Part shown: piece by piece, positions 7,075-15,404 of the stretch
How the letters are laid out: each line of letters opens with the position of its first letter
Numbering within the stretch: the first letter of the stretch is position 1
Assembly (NCBI RefSeq): GCF_020216025.1
Contig: NZ_JAIWNC010000012.1
Location: forward strand, 124,001 to 188,000
Reading direction: 5' to 3'
Origin: Jidongwangia harbinensis
GTDB taxonomy: Bacteria; Actinomycetota; Actinomycetes; Mycobacteriales; Micromonosporaceae
Length of the DNA: 64,000 nt
The notes under the pieces: generated by a model
What the model saw: only the letters and a program-made list of their open reading frames with translations
Databases searched by the model: none
What the model was told of the DNA's origin: nothing
Made by a program: the position numbers and the translations under genes

Positions 7075-8583
7075 TCAGCGCCGCTTGCGGGGCGCCTTGG
7101 GCGGATCGGTGTCGTCGTCCGGCAGGGTCATGGTGTCGTCGGCGGCCGTCGCTCCGGCCGGCGGCAGCACCTGCGTCTCGTCCGCCTGCCGGACCACCAC
7201 CTGGGTGTCGTCGGCGTCGGCGGTCGGCACGACCTGGGTCCGCTCGCTCTCGTCGTCGATCCGCACCTCGGCGGTGTCGAAGTCGTCCTCGCGGTCGAAG
7301 CCGGGAATGAGGTGCGGTCGCTCGTCCTCCAGCGGCAGGTCCACGGCCGTATCGGTGAGCCGGCGGCTGCGCTCGGCCTCGGCCACGGAGATCACCTGGG
7401 TCTCCTCGGCCGCGGCCGCGTCCAGCGCGCGCTGCCGGGCCGCCTCCGCCTCGGCCTCCCGCGCGGCGGCCTGCCGGGCCTCGTCCGCCCGGCGGGTCTC
7501 CTCCGCCTGCCGGTCGGCGGCCGCCTTCCGCTCCGCCTCGGCGGCACGGGCCTGGCGCTCTTCGTCGGCCTTGCGGGCCGCCTCCTGGCGCTCCTCCTCC
7601 GCCTTGCGGGCCGCCTCCCGGCGCTCTTCGTCGGCCTTGCGGGCCGCCTCCTGGCGCTCCTCCTCAGCTTTGCGGGCCGCCGCCTGGCGCTCCTCCTCGG
7701 CCTTGCGCGCCTCTTCGGCCCGGCGGTCTTCCTCGGCCCGGCGGGCCTCCTCGGCCTTCCGCGCTTCCTCGGCCTCGCGGGCGCGGCGCTCCTCCTCGGC
7801 CTTGCGCGCCTCCTCCGCCTCGCGGGCCCGCCGCTCCTCCGCCGCCTTCCGCTCCGCCTCGGCCGCCTGTGCCGCGCGGGCCTTCTCCTCGGTGTACGCG
7901 CGGGCCTGTTCCCGGATGACCGCGGACTCGGCGGTGGCCTTCTCCAGCCACGCCTCCCAGCGGTGCTGCATGGGCCGGATCAGGCCGCCACCGACACCCA
8001 CGATGATCACGCCGGCGACCGTGGCCAGGACCGCGATGAGGACCGGCTGGGTGACCGCGGTGGCGATCCGGACCTGGTCCAGCGCGGCGATCACGCCGAG
8101 CGCGATGATCAGGATGGACGCGGCCCGGGCCAGCAGCCGGCCGTAGGTGAGGCCGCCCAGGGCGCTGATGATCAGGTCGTGCGCGGCGCCGGCGACGGCG
8201 GCGGCGACCACGATGATGACGATCGCGACGAAGGCGCGGGGCAGCCAGGCGATGACCGAGGTGAGCAGGTCGCTGACGGCGTTCGGGCCCCAGATGCCGA
8301 AGGCCAGTTGGAGCGCGAACAGCAGCACCGCGTAGAAAGCGATCTTGGCGCACAGGTCACTGGCGGTGATGTTGCTGCCGCGCAGGGTCCGGCCGACCGC
8401 GCCCTTGTCCACCGCACGGTCGAAGCCGACCCGGTGCAGGGACTTCGCGACCACGGTGCGGGCCAGGCGGGCCAGCACGTACCCGATGATCAGAATCGCG
8501 AGGAAGGCGAGCGCCGCCGGCAGGAACAGCAACACGCTCCGCCACATGTCGCTCAACCCTTGGCCAAGGCCGTCCCCGGTCAT
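7075..8583 (-). CDS. Conserved TM-helix (MscS-associated) membrane protein with long Ala/Glu/Arg coiled coil
   Basis: About 502 residues. The first 220 carry four or more hydrophobic helices (LLFLPAALAFLAILIIGYVLARL and three later ones). They resemble the TM-helix repeats (PF05552) seen in MscS-related proteins, but no MscS beta domain follows. Residues about 230-420 form an extreme E/A/R/K heptad-like coiled coil of repeated EEARKAEEERR and AARKADEERQ blocks. The tail is acidic and Thr-rich, with repeated TQV motifs. ATG at 8583 follows AGGAG at 5-nt spacing. It probably acts as a membrane-anchored scaffold. Channel activity is doubtful. Confidence 0.7.
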   Translation of the reverse strand: MTGDGLGQGLSDMWRSVLLFLPAALAFLAILIIGYVLARLARTVVAKSLHRVGFDRAVDKGAVGRTLRGSNITASDLCAKIAFYAVLLFALQLAFGIWGPNAVSDLLTSVIAWLPRAFVAIVIIVVAAAVAGAAHDLIISALGGLTYGRLLARAASILIIALGVIAALDQVRIATAVTQPVLIAVLATVAGVIIVGVGGGLIRPMQHRWEAWLEKATAESAVIREQARAYTEEKARAAQAAEAERKAAEERRAREAEEARKAEEERRAREAEEARKAEEARRAEEDRRAEEARKAEEERQAAARKAEEERQEAARKADEERREAARKAEEERQEAARKADEERQARAAEAERKAAADRQAEETRRADEARQAAAREAEAEAARQRALDAAAAEETQVISVAEAERSRRLTDTAVDLPLEDERPHLIPGFDREDDFDTAEVRIDDESERTQVVPTADADDTQVVVRQADETQVLPPAGATAADDTMTLPDDDTDPPKAPRKRR

Positions 8584-8894
8584 CTGCACTCCTCACGTCC
8601 GTCTGCGGGCGACGAGACGCCGGCCCGCGGCCGACGAACCGCCGGCCCACACCGAACGATAGGCGGACCGGTCATCCACCGCGCCGTGTACCCATCGCGC
8701 TTCACCCCTGGACGGGGGTATCCGCGCAGCTCAGCGCGGCACGCAGAAACGATCGAAAAGATCGTTGCCGGTCACCGGATGCGGGTGATCCGGGCACCGG
8801 GTACGGATCCGCCGGAGCCTGTCGTACAGTCAGTAATCGGACGGTCGGCTAGTGCGGCATCGTCCAAACGGACGAGGAGGGATACGCTCTTCCC
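8584..8894. other. Divergent intergenic region with a small hairpin
   Basis: 311 bases between two divergent genes, so both promoters should lie here. The only clear structure is the inverted repeat AACGATC-GAAAA-GATCGTT at 8748-8766, in a locally AT-richer patch. It could be an operator or an attenuator. I found no convincing -35/-10 pair. Confidence 0.4.
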
Positions 8895-11048
8895 ATGGCC
8901 GGCACGGGAGGCGGGGGTACTTCCGCGATGACCGCGCTGCCCAGCCAGGCAGACGTGGCGGACCGCGACGCACCCGGTTGCGCAGCGCTGGTCCGCTCGT
9001 TCGCCTGGCAGGATACCCCGCTCGGAGCCATCGACACCTGGGACTCGGTGGTTCGCGGGACGGTCGAGGTGCTGCTCGCGTCCCCGGTACCGATGGCCCT
9101 GGTCTACGGCGACGACTACGTGCTGATCTACAACGACGCCTACGCGGACCTGATCGGCCCCCGGCACCCGGAGGCGATGGGCCGCCCGGCCGCCGACGTG
9201 TTCGGTGACCTGTGGCGGGCGCCCGGTGTCGGCCCGGTGATCGCCGACGTGTACCGCAGCGGCCAGTCGTTCCTCGAGGCGGAGACCCCGGTCTCGGTGG
9301 CCCGCGGCGCGGCCGGCCGGATCGAGCAGGCGTTCTTCACCCGCGGCCATTCCGTGGTGCGCGACCGGCACGGCACCGTGGTCGGCGTGCTCACCGTGGC
9401 CGCCGAGACCACCCAGGTGACCCGGCGGCTGCAGAGCCTCGGCGAGCTCACCGCCCAGCTGGCCGGCGCGCTCACCATCGACGACGTGGCCCGGGTGGTG
9501 CTGTCGTACGCGATGGCGTCCTTCGACGTGGACCACTGCGTGTTCGCGGTCGACGACGGCACCGCCTACCGGTACGTGCGGCGGATCCGCGGCGAGATGC
9601 TGGACGAGGCGGACGAGCGCCTGCCCCCGGTCTGGAAGCGCACCCGGCCGGGCGTCGAGTCGCCGCTGTCCGTCGCGGCCGAGTCCGGCCGGTCCAGCTT
9701 CCAGGCGGACGGCGCACCGCTGGCCGAGGTGGCCACCGACCGGCACGAGCGGCGGATCCGGGCGCTGGCCGCGTTGCCGCTGCGCCCGCCGTCGCTGCGC
9801 GGCGCGCTGACCATGGGCTACCGCTCGGCGCACGCCTGGCCGCCGGCCGAGCGGGCGCTGCTGAACGCGGCCGCGGAACTGGTCGGGCAGGCCGCCGAGC
9901 GGGCCCGGCGGTTCGAGGCGCAGCACGGCACCGCCCAGCTGCTGCAGCGCAGCATGCTCCCGGAGCACCTGCCCGAGCTGGACACCTTCCGGATCGCGGC
10001 GCGCTACGACGTGGGTGTCGACGGCAACGCCGCGGGCGGCGACTTCTACGACGCGTTCGAGCTGGCCGACGGCCGGCTCGCCATGGTGCTCGGCGACGTG
10101 GCCGGGCACGACGTGCGGGCCGCCGCGGTGATGGGCCAGGTCCGGGCCGCCCTGCGCGCGCTCGCCCTGACCGATCCGGCCCCGCCGAGCGTGCTGGCCG
10201 GCCTGGACCGGCTGGTCGGCTCGCTGGGCGCGGAGTCGCGCAACAACGAGATCTTCGTGACCGTGGTGTACGGCGTGCTGGACACCGACGACGGCACGAT
10301 CACGCTGGCCAGCGCGGGACACCCGCCGCCGGTGCTGCGCCGCACCGGCGTGGCGGAGGAACGGGCCACGGCCGAGCTGGTGAAGGTGCCGCCGGGTGCG
10401 CCGCTCGGGCTGGGCGGCCGGTGGCAGACCGGTCAGGTACGCCTGGAGCCCGGCGACTCGATCCTGATGTTCAGCGACGGGGTGGTGGAGCGCCGCGGCC
10501 GGACCCTGGCCGACGGCCTGGACGACCTGGTCACCGCGACCGCCCGCGCGTCCAGTGGCGATCCGCGCAACCTGTGCGCGCTGGCCACCGCGGCGGTGGC
10601 CGGGCCGACCGACGACGACGTGGCGGTGCTCGCGGTGGAGCGGGCGGTGACCATGAGCCGCTCGGCCACCATGCAGGTGGCCGCGGAGCCGACCGGGCCC
10701 AGCCGGGTACGCCACTGGATGTCCACCCGGCTGCGCGAGTGGGGCGTCCCGGAGACGGTGATCGGCGCCGCCGTCCTGTGCACCAGCGAGCTGACCACGA
10801 ACGCCCTGCTGCACGCGGGCACACCGGCACAGGTGCATGTGGACCTGAGCGCGGAACGGCTGCTGGTCTCGGTGGCCGACACCGGCACCCGGGGCAGCGT
10901 CACCCGGGCCCACACCGACGCGCTGAGCAGCCGCGGCCGTGGTCTCGGCCTGATCGAGGAACTGAGCGACTCGTGGGGCACCGACCCGACGGTGCGCGGC
11001 TCCACGGTCTGGTTCGAGATGCTGCTGCGCGACTCCCGGCCGCGGTGA
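8895..11048 (+). CDS. PAS-GAF-SpoIIE phosphatase-HATPase (RsbU/RsbW-type) stress regulator
   Basis: A 717-residue multidomain regulator. A PAS-like sensor spans about residues 45-165 and a GAF domain about 195-330. A PPM/SpoIIE phosphatase follows, with metal-binding motifs GGDFYDAF near 380, GDVAGHD near 400 and DDDVAVLA near 577. The C-terminus is a GHKL ATPase of the anti-sigma kinase type (SELTTNALLHAG near 630, VADTG, GRGLGLI). Such proteins dephosphorylate anti-anti-sigma factors, while the kinase domain phosphorylates them or binds sigma. ATG at 8895 has AGGAGGG 13 nt away. ATG at 8928 is an alternative start. No sigma factor or STAS partner is adjacent. Confidence 0.92.
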   Translation: MAGTGGGGTSAMTALPSQADVADRDAPGCAALVRSFAWQDTPLGAIDTWDSVVRGTVEVLLASPVPMALVYGDDYVLIYNDAYADLIGPRHPEAMGRPAADVFGDLWRAPGVGPVIADVYRSGQSFLEAETPVSVARGAAGRIEQAFFTRGHSVVRDRHGTVVGVLTVAAETTQVTRRLQSLGELTAQLAGALTIDDVARVVLSYAMASFDVDHCVFAVDDGTAYRYVRRIRGEMLDEADERLPPVWKRTRPGVESPLSVAAESGRSSFQADGAPLAEVATDRHERRIRALAALPLRPPSLRGALTMGYRSAHAWPPAERALLNAAAELVGQAAERARRFEAQHGTAQLLQRSMLPEHLPELDTFRIAARYDVGVDGNAAGGDFYDAFELADGRLAMVLGDVAGHDVRAAAVMGQVRAALRALALTDPAPPSVLAGLDRLVGSLGAESRNNEIFVTVVYGVLDTDDGTITLASAGHPPPVLRRTGVAEERATAELVKVPPGAPLGLGGRWQTGQVRLEPGDSILMFSDGVVERRGRTLADGLDDLVTATARASSGDPRNLCALATAAVAGPTDDDVAVLAVERAVTMSRSATMQVAAEPTGPSRVRHWMSTRLREWGVPETVIGAAVLCTSELTTNALLHAGTPAQVHVDLSAERLLVSVADTGTRGSVTRAHTDALSSRGRGLGLIEELSDSWGTDPTVRGSTVWFEMLLRDSRPR

Positions 11049-11070
11049 CCACGCACGACGGCGGCCCGGT

Positions 11071-11880
11071 TCAGGGCTGACGCCACCCGTTCCCGGTCAG
11101 GTGTGAGCCGCCCTGCGGGCCCATCAGCAGCATGCCGCCGTCCACCGGCCAGGACGCGCCGGTCACGTACGACGCGTGCGGACCGGCCAGGAACGCGACC
11201 ACCGCGGCCACCTCACGGGCGTCGCCGGGCCGGCCGAGCGGCACGCCGGGACGGTCCTGAGTGGCCGGATCGACGTCCTCCTGCCCGGTCATCGGCGTGG
11301 CGATCTCGCCCGGGGCCACCGCGTTCACGGTGATGCCGTACGCACCGAGTTCCTGCGCCATCACCTTGGTGAGCAGGCCGAGTCCGCCCTTGGCGGCGCA
11401 GTACGCGCCCGCGCCGACCCGCGGCTGCGTCTCGTGCACGCTGGTGATGTTGATGATCCGCCCACCGTGGCCGGCCGCCACCATCCGCCGCGCGGCCCGC
11501 TGGGCGCACAGGAACGGACCGTCCAGGTCGACCGCGAGCACCCGGCGCCAGTCCGCCCAGCCGGTCTCGAGCACCGGGGTGGCGAAGCCGACGCCGGCGC
11601 AGTTGACCAGCACGCCGACGCCGCCCAGCGCGTCCGCGAGCTCGTCGACCACGTCGGCCGCCTCGGGCAGGCGGGTGAGGTCGAGGTCCCGGATCTCGGC
11701 GCGCCGGCCGGCCCGGCGTACCTCCGCGGCGGTGTCCTCGGCGTGCGCGTCGTCGCGGTGCCGGGTGACGCCGATGTCGTACCCGTGCCCGGCCAGCGCC
11801 ACCGCGACGGCCCGGCCGATGCCCGACTCGGAACCGGTGACGATCGCGATCGTGGGATATTCCGTGCGGTACCCGCTCAT
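11071..11880 (-). CDS. SDR family NAD(P)-dependent oxidoreductase
   Basis: A 269-residue classical short-chain dehydrogenase. The cofactor motif TGSESGIG lies near residue 15, NCAGVG (the NAG variant) near 90, the catalytic Ser in NITSVHE near 145 and YCAAK near 158. The C-terminal ASYVTGASWPVDGGMLL motif is also present. The tail GPQGGSHLTGNGWRQP resembles 3-ketoacyl-ACP reductase/glucose dehydrogenase-like SDRs, where the oligomer is sealed by the C-terminus. ATG at 11880 was chosen because upstream in-frame extensions run antisense to the antiporter. The stop is 22 bases from that of the convergent SpoIIE gene. The substrate is unknown. Confidence 0.92.
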   Translation of the reverse strand: MSGYRTEYPTIAIVTGSESGIGRAVAVALAGHGYDIGVTRHRDDAHAEDTAAEVRRAGRRAEIRDLDLTRLPEAADVVDELADALGGVGVLVNCAGVGFATPVLETGWADWRRVLAVDLDGPFLCAQRAARRMVAAGHGGRIINITSVHETQPRVGAGAYCAAKGGLGLLTKVMAQELGAYGITVNAVAPGEIATPMTGQEDVDPATQDRPGVPLGRPGDAREVAAVVAFLAGPHASYVTGASWPVDGGMLLMGPQGGSHLTGNGWRQP

Positions 11881-11974
11881 GTGCGCCCGGTACCCGCCCA
11901 CGCCGTACCCAATCACCGGGGGCCGGCCGCCGCGCGGGGGCATGTTTTGCCGGCACGCTGGGCAGACCCCACCT

Positions 11975-13240
11975 GTGCAGACGTCTGATGTGGTTTTCGC
12001 GGTGATCGGTCTCGGCGCGTTGCTCGCCGGGATCCTGCCCCGGCTGCTGGAACGCCGGCCGCTGTCCATGCCGATCGCGTTCCTGGCGCTCGGCATGCTG
12101 GTCTTCGCGCTGCCGCTGGGCCTGCCCGACGCCGACCCGCTGGCCCATCCCAAGGTGACCGAGCACCTCACCGAGATCGGCGTGATCGTCGCGCTGATGG
12201 GCGCCGGCCTGAAGATCGACCGGCCGCTGACCCGGCGCGGCTGGACCTCCACCTGGCGCCTGCTCGCCATCGCCATGCCGGTGACCATCGCGGCCATGGC
12301 GTTGCTGGGCTGGTGGTGGGCCGGCCTGGTGCCGGCCACCGCGATGCTGCTGGGCGCCGCGCTGGCGCCGACCGACCCGGTGCTCGCGTCGGACGTGCAG
12401 GTGGGCGAGCCCACCGACGCCGAGGACTCCGAGGACGAGGTGCGTTTCGCGCTGACCTCGGAGGCCGGGCTGAACGACGGGCTGGCGTTCCCGTTCGTGT
12501 ACGCGGCCATCGCGATGGCCGGTACCGCCGGCGTGGGCTGGGTCGGCGAGTGGGCATGGCAGGACGTGCTCTACAAGATCGCCGCGGGCGTGGTGGGCGG
12601 CCTGGTCGTCGGCCGGCTGCTGGGCAAGCTCTTCTTCCGGGCCCGGAAGGAGGCCCTGCGCCTAGCCCGGCACTCCGAGGGTTTCCTGGCGCTGGCCGCG
12701 ACGTTCCTGGCCTATGGCCTGGTGGAGGTGATCGGCGGGTACGGCTTCCTGGCCGTGTTCGTGGCCGCGCGGGCGATCCGGGCGGCCGAGCGCTCGCACG
12801 AGTTCCACCAGGTGCTGCACGACTTCGCCGAGCAGACCGAGCGGCTGCTGACCGTCCTCTTGCTGCTGTTGTTCGGCGGCGCCGTGGTGGGCGGCCTGCT
12901 GGCGCCGCTGACCTGGCCGGCGGCGCTGGCCGGGCTGGCCCTGATCTTCGTGATCCGGCCGGTGTCCGGGTTCGTGTCGCTGCGCGGTGCCCCCGGGCAC
13001 ACCGCGGAACACTGGGTGATCGCGTCGTTCGGAATCCGTGGCATCGGGTCGTTCTACTACCTCTCGTACGCCCTCACGCACGCGCCGTTCCCGGGCGCCG
13101 ATCTGGTGTGGGCGACCATCGGGTTCGTGGTGCTGGTGTCTGTGGTGTTGCACGGAGTAGCCGCCACGCCGGTCATGCGACTCCTCGATCGTGCCAATGA
13201 GCGCACCGAATCAGCACAGCCAGTGAGCAAATCGGCCTGA
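11975..13240 (+). CDS. Cation:proton antiporter (Na+/H+ exchanger family, CPA1)
   Basis: About 421 residues with 11-12 hydrophobic helices, matching the PF00999 exchanger fold. It has the conserved ALAPTDPVLASDV and LTSEAGLNDGLAFP segments; the Asp/Asn pair in these motifs forms the ion site. FGIRGIGSFYYLSYAL near the C-terminus matches the conserved Arg-containing helix of NhaP-like proteins. GTG at 11975 gives a natural N-terminus (QTSDVVFAVIGLG), and GTG at 11990 is also possible. No strong ribosome site is visible. It should exchange Na+ or K+ for H+ at the cytoplasmic membrane. It is divergent from the SDR gene. Confidence 0.88.
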   Translation: MQTSDVVFAVIGLGALLAGILPRLLERRPLSMPIAFLALGMLVFALPLGLPDADPLAHPKVTEHLTEIGVIVALMGAGLKIDRPLTRRGWTSTWRLLAIAMPVTIAAMALLGWWWAGLVPATAMLLGAALAPTDPVLASDVQVGEPTDAEDSEDEVRFALTSEAGLNDGLAFPFVYAAIAMAGTAGVGWVGEWAWQDVLYKIAAGVVGGLVVGRLLGKLFFRARKEALRLARHSEGFLALAATFLAYGLVEVIGGYGFLAVFVAARAIRAAERSHEFHQVLHDFAEQTERLLTVLLLLLFGGAVVGGLLAPLTWPAALAGLALIFVIRPVSGFVSLRGAPGHTAEHWVIASFGIRGIGSFYYLSYALTHAPFPGADLVWATIGFVVLVSVVLHGVAATPVMRLLDRANERTESAQPVSKSA

Positions 13241-13328
13241 GTAAGAATAGATTTCCGACATTGAACCCCGACATGGTTGCGGACCGTATCTGGTGACGTA
13301 AGGTGATCGGCAATCGGCGACGTCCACC

Positions 13329-14102
13329 ATGGAGCAGTACATGCGGATCAGAGGCTTCGCGCCGGCGACCCCCTGCTGGGTCGAACTGGCGAGCGCAGAA
13401 CCCGGCCGGGCGCAGGACTTCTATGCCGCCCTGTTCGGGTGGGAACCCGCCGGTGACCGTTTCCGGCTCGGCGGGCGCGCGGTGGCCGGCCTGACCCGTA
13501 CCCGGCCGGGACGCCCGGCCGGCTGGCTGACCTATCTGGCCACGCCGGACCTCGGCGCGGCGGTGCAGCGGTTCGCCACCTCCGGCGGCCGGTGCCTGAG
13601 CGGCCCGGTGGCCGGCCACGGCGGTCAGGGTGCGATCGTGGCCGACCCGTCCGGTGCCACGCTCGGGCTCTGGCAGGCGGCCGGCTTCACCGGCGCCCAG
13701 GTGGCCGGCGAGCCCGGCACCATGGCCTGGCCCGAGCTGCTCACCGACAACCCGGTCGCGGCGGCCGACTTCTACGGGCGGGCGCTCGGGTGGCTGCTGC
13801 GCGACGGCACGGAGTGGCTCAACCCGGCGCACGACGCGGTGGCGGGCCTCGCCTCCGGTGGCCGTACCGGGCGGTGGCGCTGCGCGTTCGAGGTGGCCGA
13901 CTGCACCGCCGCGGTGGCCGCGGCCGAGGAGCTCGGTGCCCGGGTGCTGGTCGACCCGACCGAGATGGGCATCGGCAGCTACGCCGAGCTGCTCGACCCG
14001 TGGGGCGCCCCGTTCGCGGTGGCGGCGCCGACCAGCCGGCCGGTCGAACTCACCCTGTCGTGGAACGCGCTGACCGGAATGGAACTGACCTTCCCGGGGT
14101 AG
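13329..14102 (+). CDS. VOC family protein (tandem glyoxalase/dioxygenase-like domains)
   Basis: A 257-residue protein with two VOC modules, about residues 12-125 and 132-250. Each opens with the family phrase (PCWVELASAEPGRAQDFYAALFGWEP; MAWPELLTDNPVAAADFYGRALGW). The usual metal-binding His/Glu positions are poorly conserved, so it may be a ligand-binding rather than catalytic member, as in CFP-30B-like hydroxylase annotations. ATG at 13341 is an alternative start. It stands alone between the antiporter and the DUF3072 gene. Confidence 0.85.
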   Translation: MEQYMRIRGFAPATPCWVELASAEPGRAQDFYAALFGWEPAGDRFRLGGRAVAGLTRTRPGRPAGWLTYLATPDLGAAVQRFATSGGRCLSGPVAGHGGQGAIVADPSGATLGLWQAAGFTGAQVAGEPGTMAWPELLTDNPVAAADFYGRALGWLLRDGTEWLNPAHDAVAGLASGGRTGRWRCAFEVADCTAAVAAAEELGARVLVDPTEMGIGSYAELLDPWGAPFAVAAPTSRPVELTLSWNALTGMELTFPG

Positions 14103-14145
14103 TGGTACGCCTGTACGAATACCACAGCGAGGAAGGGCGGGCGTG

Positions 14146-14361
14146 ATGGCCGACCCCACGGTCGAGAACGACACGGGCTCGAACACGATCAAGGACCCGG
14201 ACGACTGGACCACGGGCGACGAGCCGGCCACCGGAGCGCAGGAGTCGTACCTGCACACCCTGGCCGGGGAAGCGCATGAGGACGTACCCGAGGGCCTCAG
14301 CAAGGCGGACGCGTCACGCATGATCGACGAACTGCAGGAGAAGACCGGCCGCGGCCGCTGA
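14146..14361 (+). CDS. DUF3072 family small protein
   Basis: A 71-residue acidic protein with the DUF3072 signature: an NTIKDPDDWTTGDEPATGAQ N-terminal half, followed by YLHTLAGEAHEDVPEGLSKADASRMIDELQEKTGRG. The latter resembles the helix pair found in SAP-like or Lsr2-tail modules. Function unknown. ATG at 14146 is preceded by GAGGAAGGGCGGG; GTG at 14143 is an in-frame alternative. A terminator follows immediately. Confidence 0.85.
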   Translation: MADPTVENDTGSNTIKDPDDWTTGDEPATGAQESYLHTLAGEAHEDVPEGLSKADASRMIDELQEKTGRGR

Positions 14362-14374
14362 TCGTCATTCGCAC

Positions 14375-14409
14375 CGAAAGGGCCGCCCCGGAGCGGGGCG
14401 GCCCTTTCG
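14375..14409 (+). terminator. Intrinsic terminator after DUF3072 gene
   Basis: GAAAGGGCCGCCCC and GGGGCGGCCCTTTC form a 14-bp stem with a short loop. The sequence CTTTCG follows on the plus strand. It cleanly separates the gene from the Clp-N operon promoter. Confidence 0.9.
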
Positions 14410-14422
14410 CATGCCCGGGTAC

Positions 14423-14466
14423 GTCAACCAAGGTTGACAGCACCGGGCGTGTCAACGTAGGTTGAC
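14423..14466 (+). promoter_or_regulatory. Paired operator and leaderless promoter of the HTH/Clp-N operon
   Basis: Two 16-bp inverted repeats, GTCAACC-AA-GGTTGAC (14423-14438, perfect arms) and GTCAACG-TA-GGTTGAC (14451-14466), lie 28 bp apart. They contain TTGACA (14434-14439) and TAGGTT (14458-14463) with an 18-bp spacer, a good housekeeping promoter. The ATG at 14470 is 7 bases past the -10, so the transcript should be leaderless. Each repeat covers one promoter hexamer, so a bound repressor would block RNA polymerase. Confidence 0.75.
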
Positions 14467-14469
14467 GTC

Positions 14470-14706
14470 ATGACCGAAGCAACGGATCTGGCGGCCGCCG
14501 CCGGAAGTGCCGACCCCCGCGTCGGCCTGCGGGCGGTCGTGGCGCTACGCCGGCTGCTGGAGGGCCTCGAGCAGCTGCAGGTGGCCAACGCCCGCCGCAA
14601 GGGCTGGTCCTGGCAGGAGATCGCCGACGCACTCGAGGTGACCCGCCAGGGCGTACACAAGAAGCACGCCGGTCGCGTGCCCATGCAGGACCCACGGGAG
14701 GGCTGA
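14470..14706 (+). CDS. Small HTH DNA-binding protein paired with Clp-N protein
   Basis: A 78-residue protein. Residues about 45-65 (WSWQEIADALEVTRQGVHKKHA) form a clear helix-turn-helix of the sigma-70 region 4/ECF-like type. The N-terminal half is a helical, Leu-rich dimerisation-like region. Its ATG abuts two inverted repeats, so autoregulation is the simplest reading. The next gene starts one base after its stop. Pairing of this HTH with a Clp N-terminal-domain protein recurs in actinobacteria and suggests a chaperone-sensed regulator. The target set is unknown. Confidence 0.82.
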   Translation: MTEATDLAAAAGSADPRVGLRAVVALRRLLEGLEQLQVANARRKGWSWQEIADALEVTRQGVHKKHAGRVPMQDPREG

Positions 14707-14707
14707 G

Positions 14708-15322
14708 ATGTTCGAGCGATTCACCCACGCGGCCCGGGAGGCCGTGATCGGGGCACAGCACGAGGCCCGCGAGCTCGGGCAGTCCCCGATCGGCACGCAA
14801 CACGTCCTGCTCGCGCTGCTGGCCGACCACACCGGCCCGATCGCCCTGGCGCTCCGCGACTCCGGCGTCGACCAGCGGTACGTCCGGGCCGAGATCATGC
14901 GCCGCGTCGACCCCGGCCCGCCGGGCGACGGGCCGCCGCCCACCGACGCGGACGCCGAGGACGCGGCCGCACTCAAGGCGATCGGCATCGACCTGGACGC
15001 GGTCCGCCGAGCCATCGAGCAGAACTTCGGCCCCGGTGCGCTGCGGCTGCCCCGGGACGTGCCGCGGAAACGGCGTGGCCTGTTCGGCCGGCTCTACGGC
15101 GGCGGGCACACCCCGTTCTCGCCGCGGGCGAAGAAGGTCCTGGAGTTGTCGCTGCGCGAGGCTGTCCGCCTGAAGCACAACTTCATCGCGCCGGAGCACA
15201 TCCTGCTGGGCCTGCTCCGCGAGGGGAACGGCCTGGCGGCGCAGATCCTCGCCGCGGCCGGCGTGGATTTCGACCGGCTCCGGGCGGACGCCACCCGCGC
15301 GCTCCGGGACCAGGCGGCCTGA
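14708..15322 (+). CDS. Clp N-terminal (Clp-N) domain protein without ATPase
   Basis: A 204-residue protein with two Clp-N repeats, about residues 1-80 (MFERFTHAAREAVIGAQHEARELG...IGTQHVLLALL) and 115-200 (FSPRAKKVLELSLREAVRLKHNFIAPEHILLGLL). A Gly/Pro-rich linker joins them. Walker motifs and the AAA+ modules of ClpC or ClpB are absent. In ClpC this domain binds adaptors and substrates, so a free copy could sequester substrate or act as an adaptor. Co-translation with the HTH gene (TGA-G-ATG) suggests it modulates that regulator. Confidence 0.9.
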   Translation: MFERFTHAAREAVIGAQHEARELGQSPIGTQHVLLALLADHTGPIALALRDSGVDQRYVRAEIMRRVDPGPPGDGPPPTDADAEDAAALKAIGIDLDAVRRAIEQNFGPGALRLPRDVPRKRRGLFGRLYGGGHTPFSPRAKKVLELSLREAVRLKHNFIAPEHILLGLLREGNGLAAQILAAAGVDFDRLRADATRALRDQAA

Positions 15323-15325
15323 CGC

Positions 15326-15356
15326 CGGCCCGGAGGCGGGATTCCCGCCGGGCCCA
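15326..15356 (+). terminator. Hairpin after the Clp-N gene
   Basis: GGCGGG-ATT-CCCGCC, extended by GGCCC/GGGCC arms with a small bulge, begins five bases after the stop. It lacks a T-run, so termination strength is uncertain. Confidence 0.55.
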
Positions 15357-15404
15357 CCGGGGTACAGCTGCGGCGCAGCCCTGGTGCACCCCGGAAGGAA
15401 CCGC

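Noticed and set aside
8706..8722. SigB-type promoter (GGGTAT) in the region before the SpoIIE gene
   Set aside because: No acceptable -35 at the right spacing and it lies far from both starts.
11881..12510. Long N-terminal extension of the SDR gene
   Set aside because: It is antisense to the antiporter gene and lacks SDR similarity. The Rossmann motif follows ATG 11880 directly.
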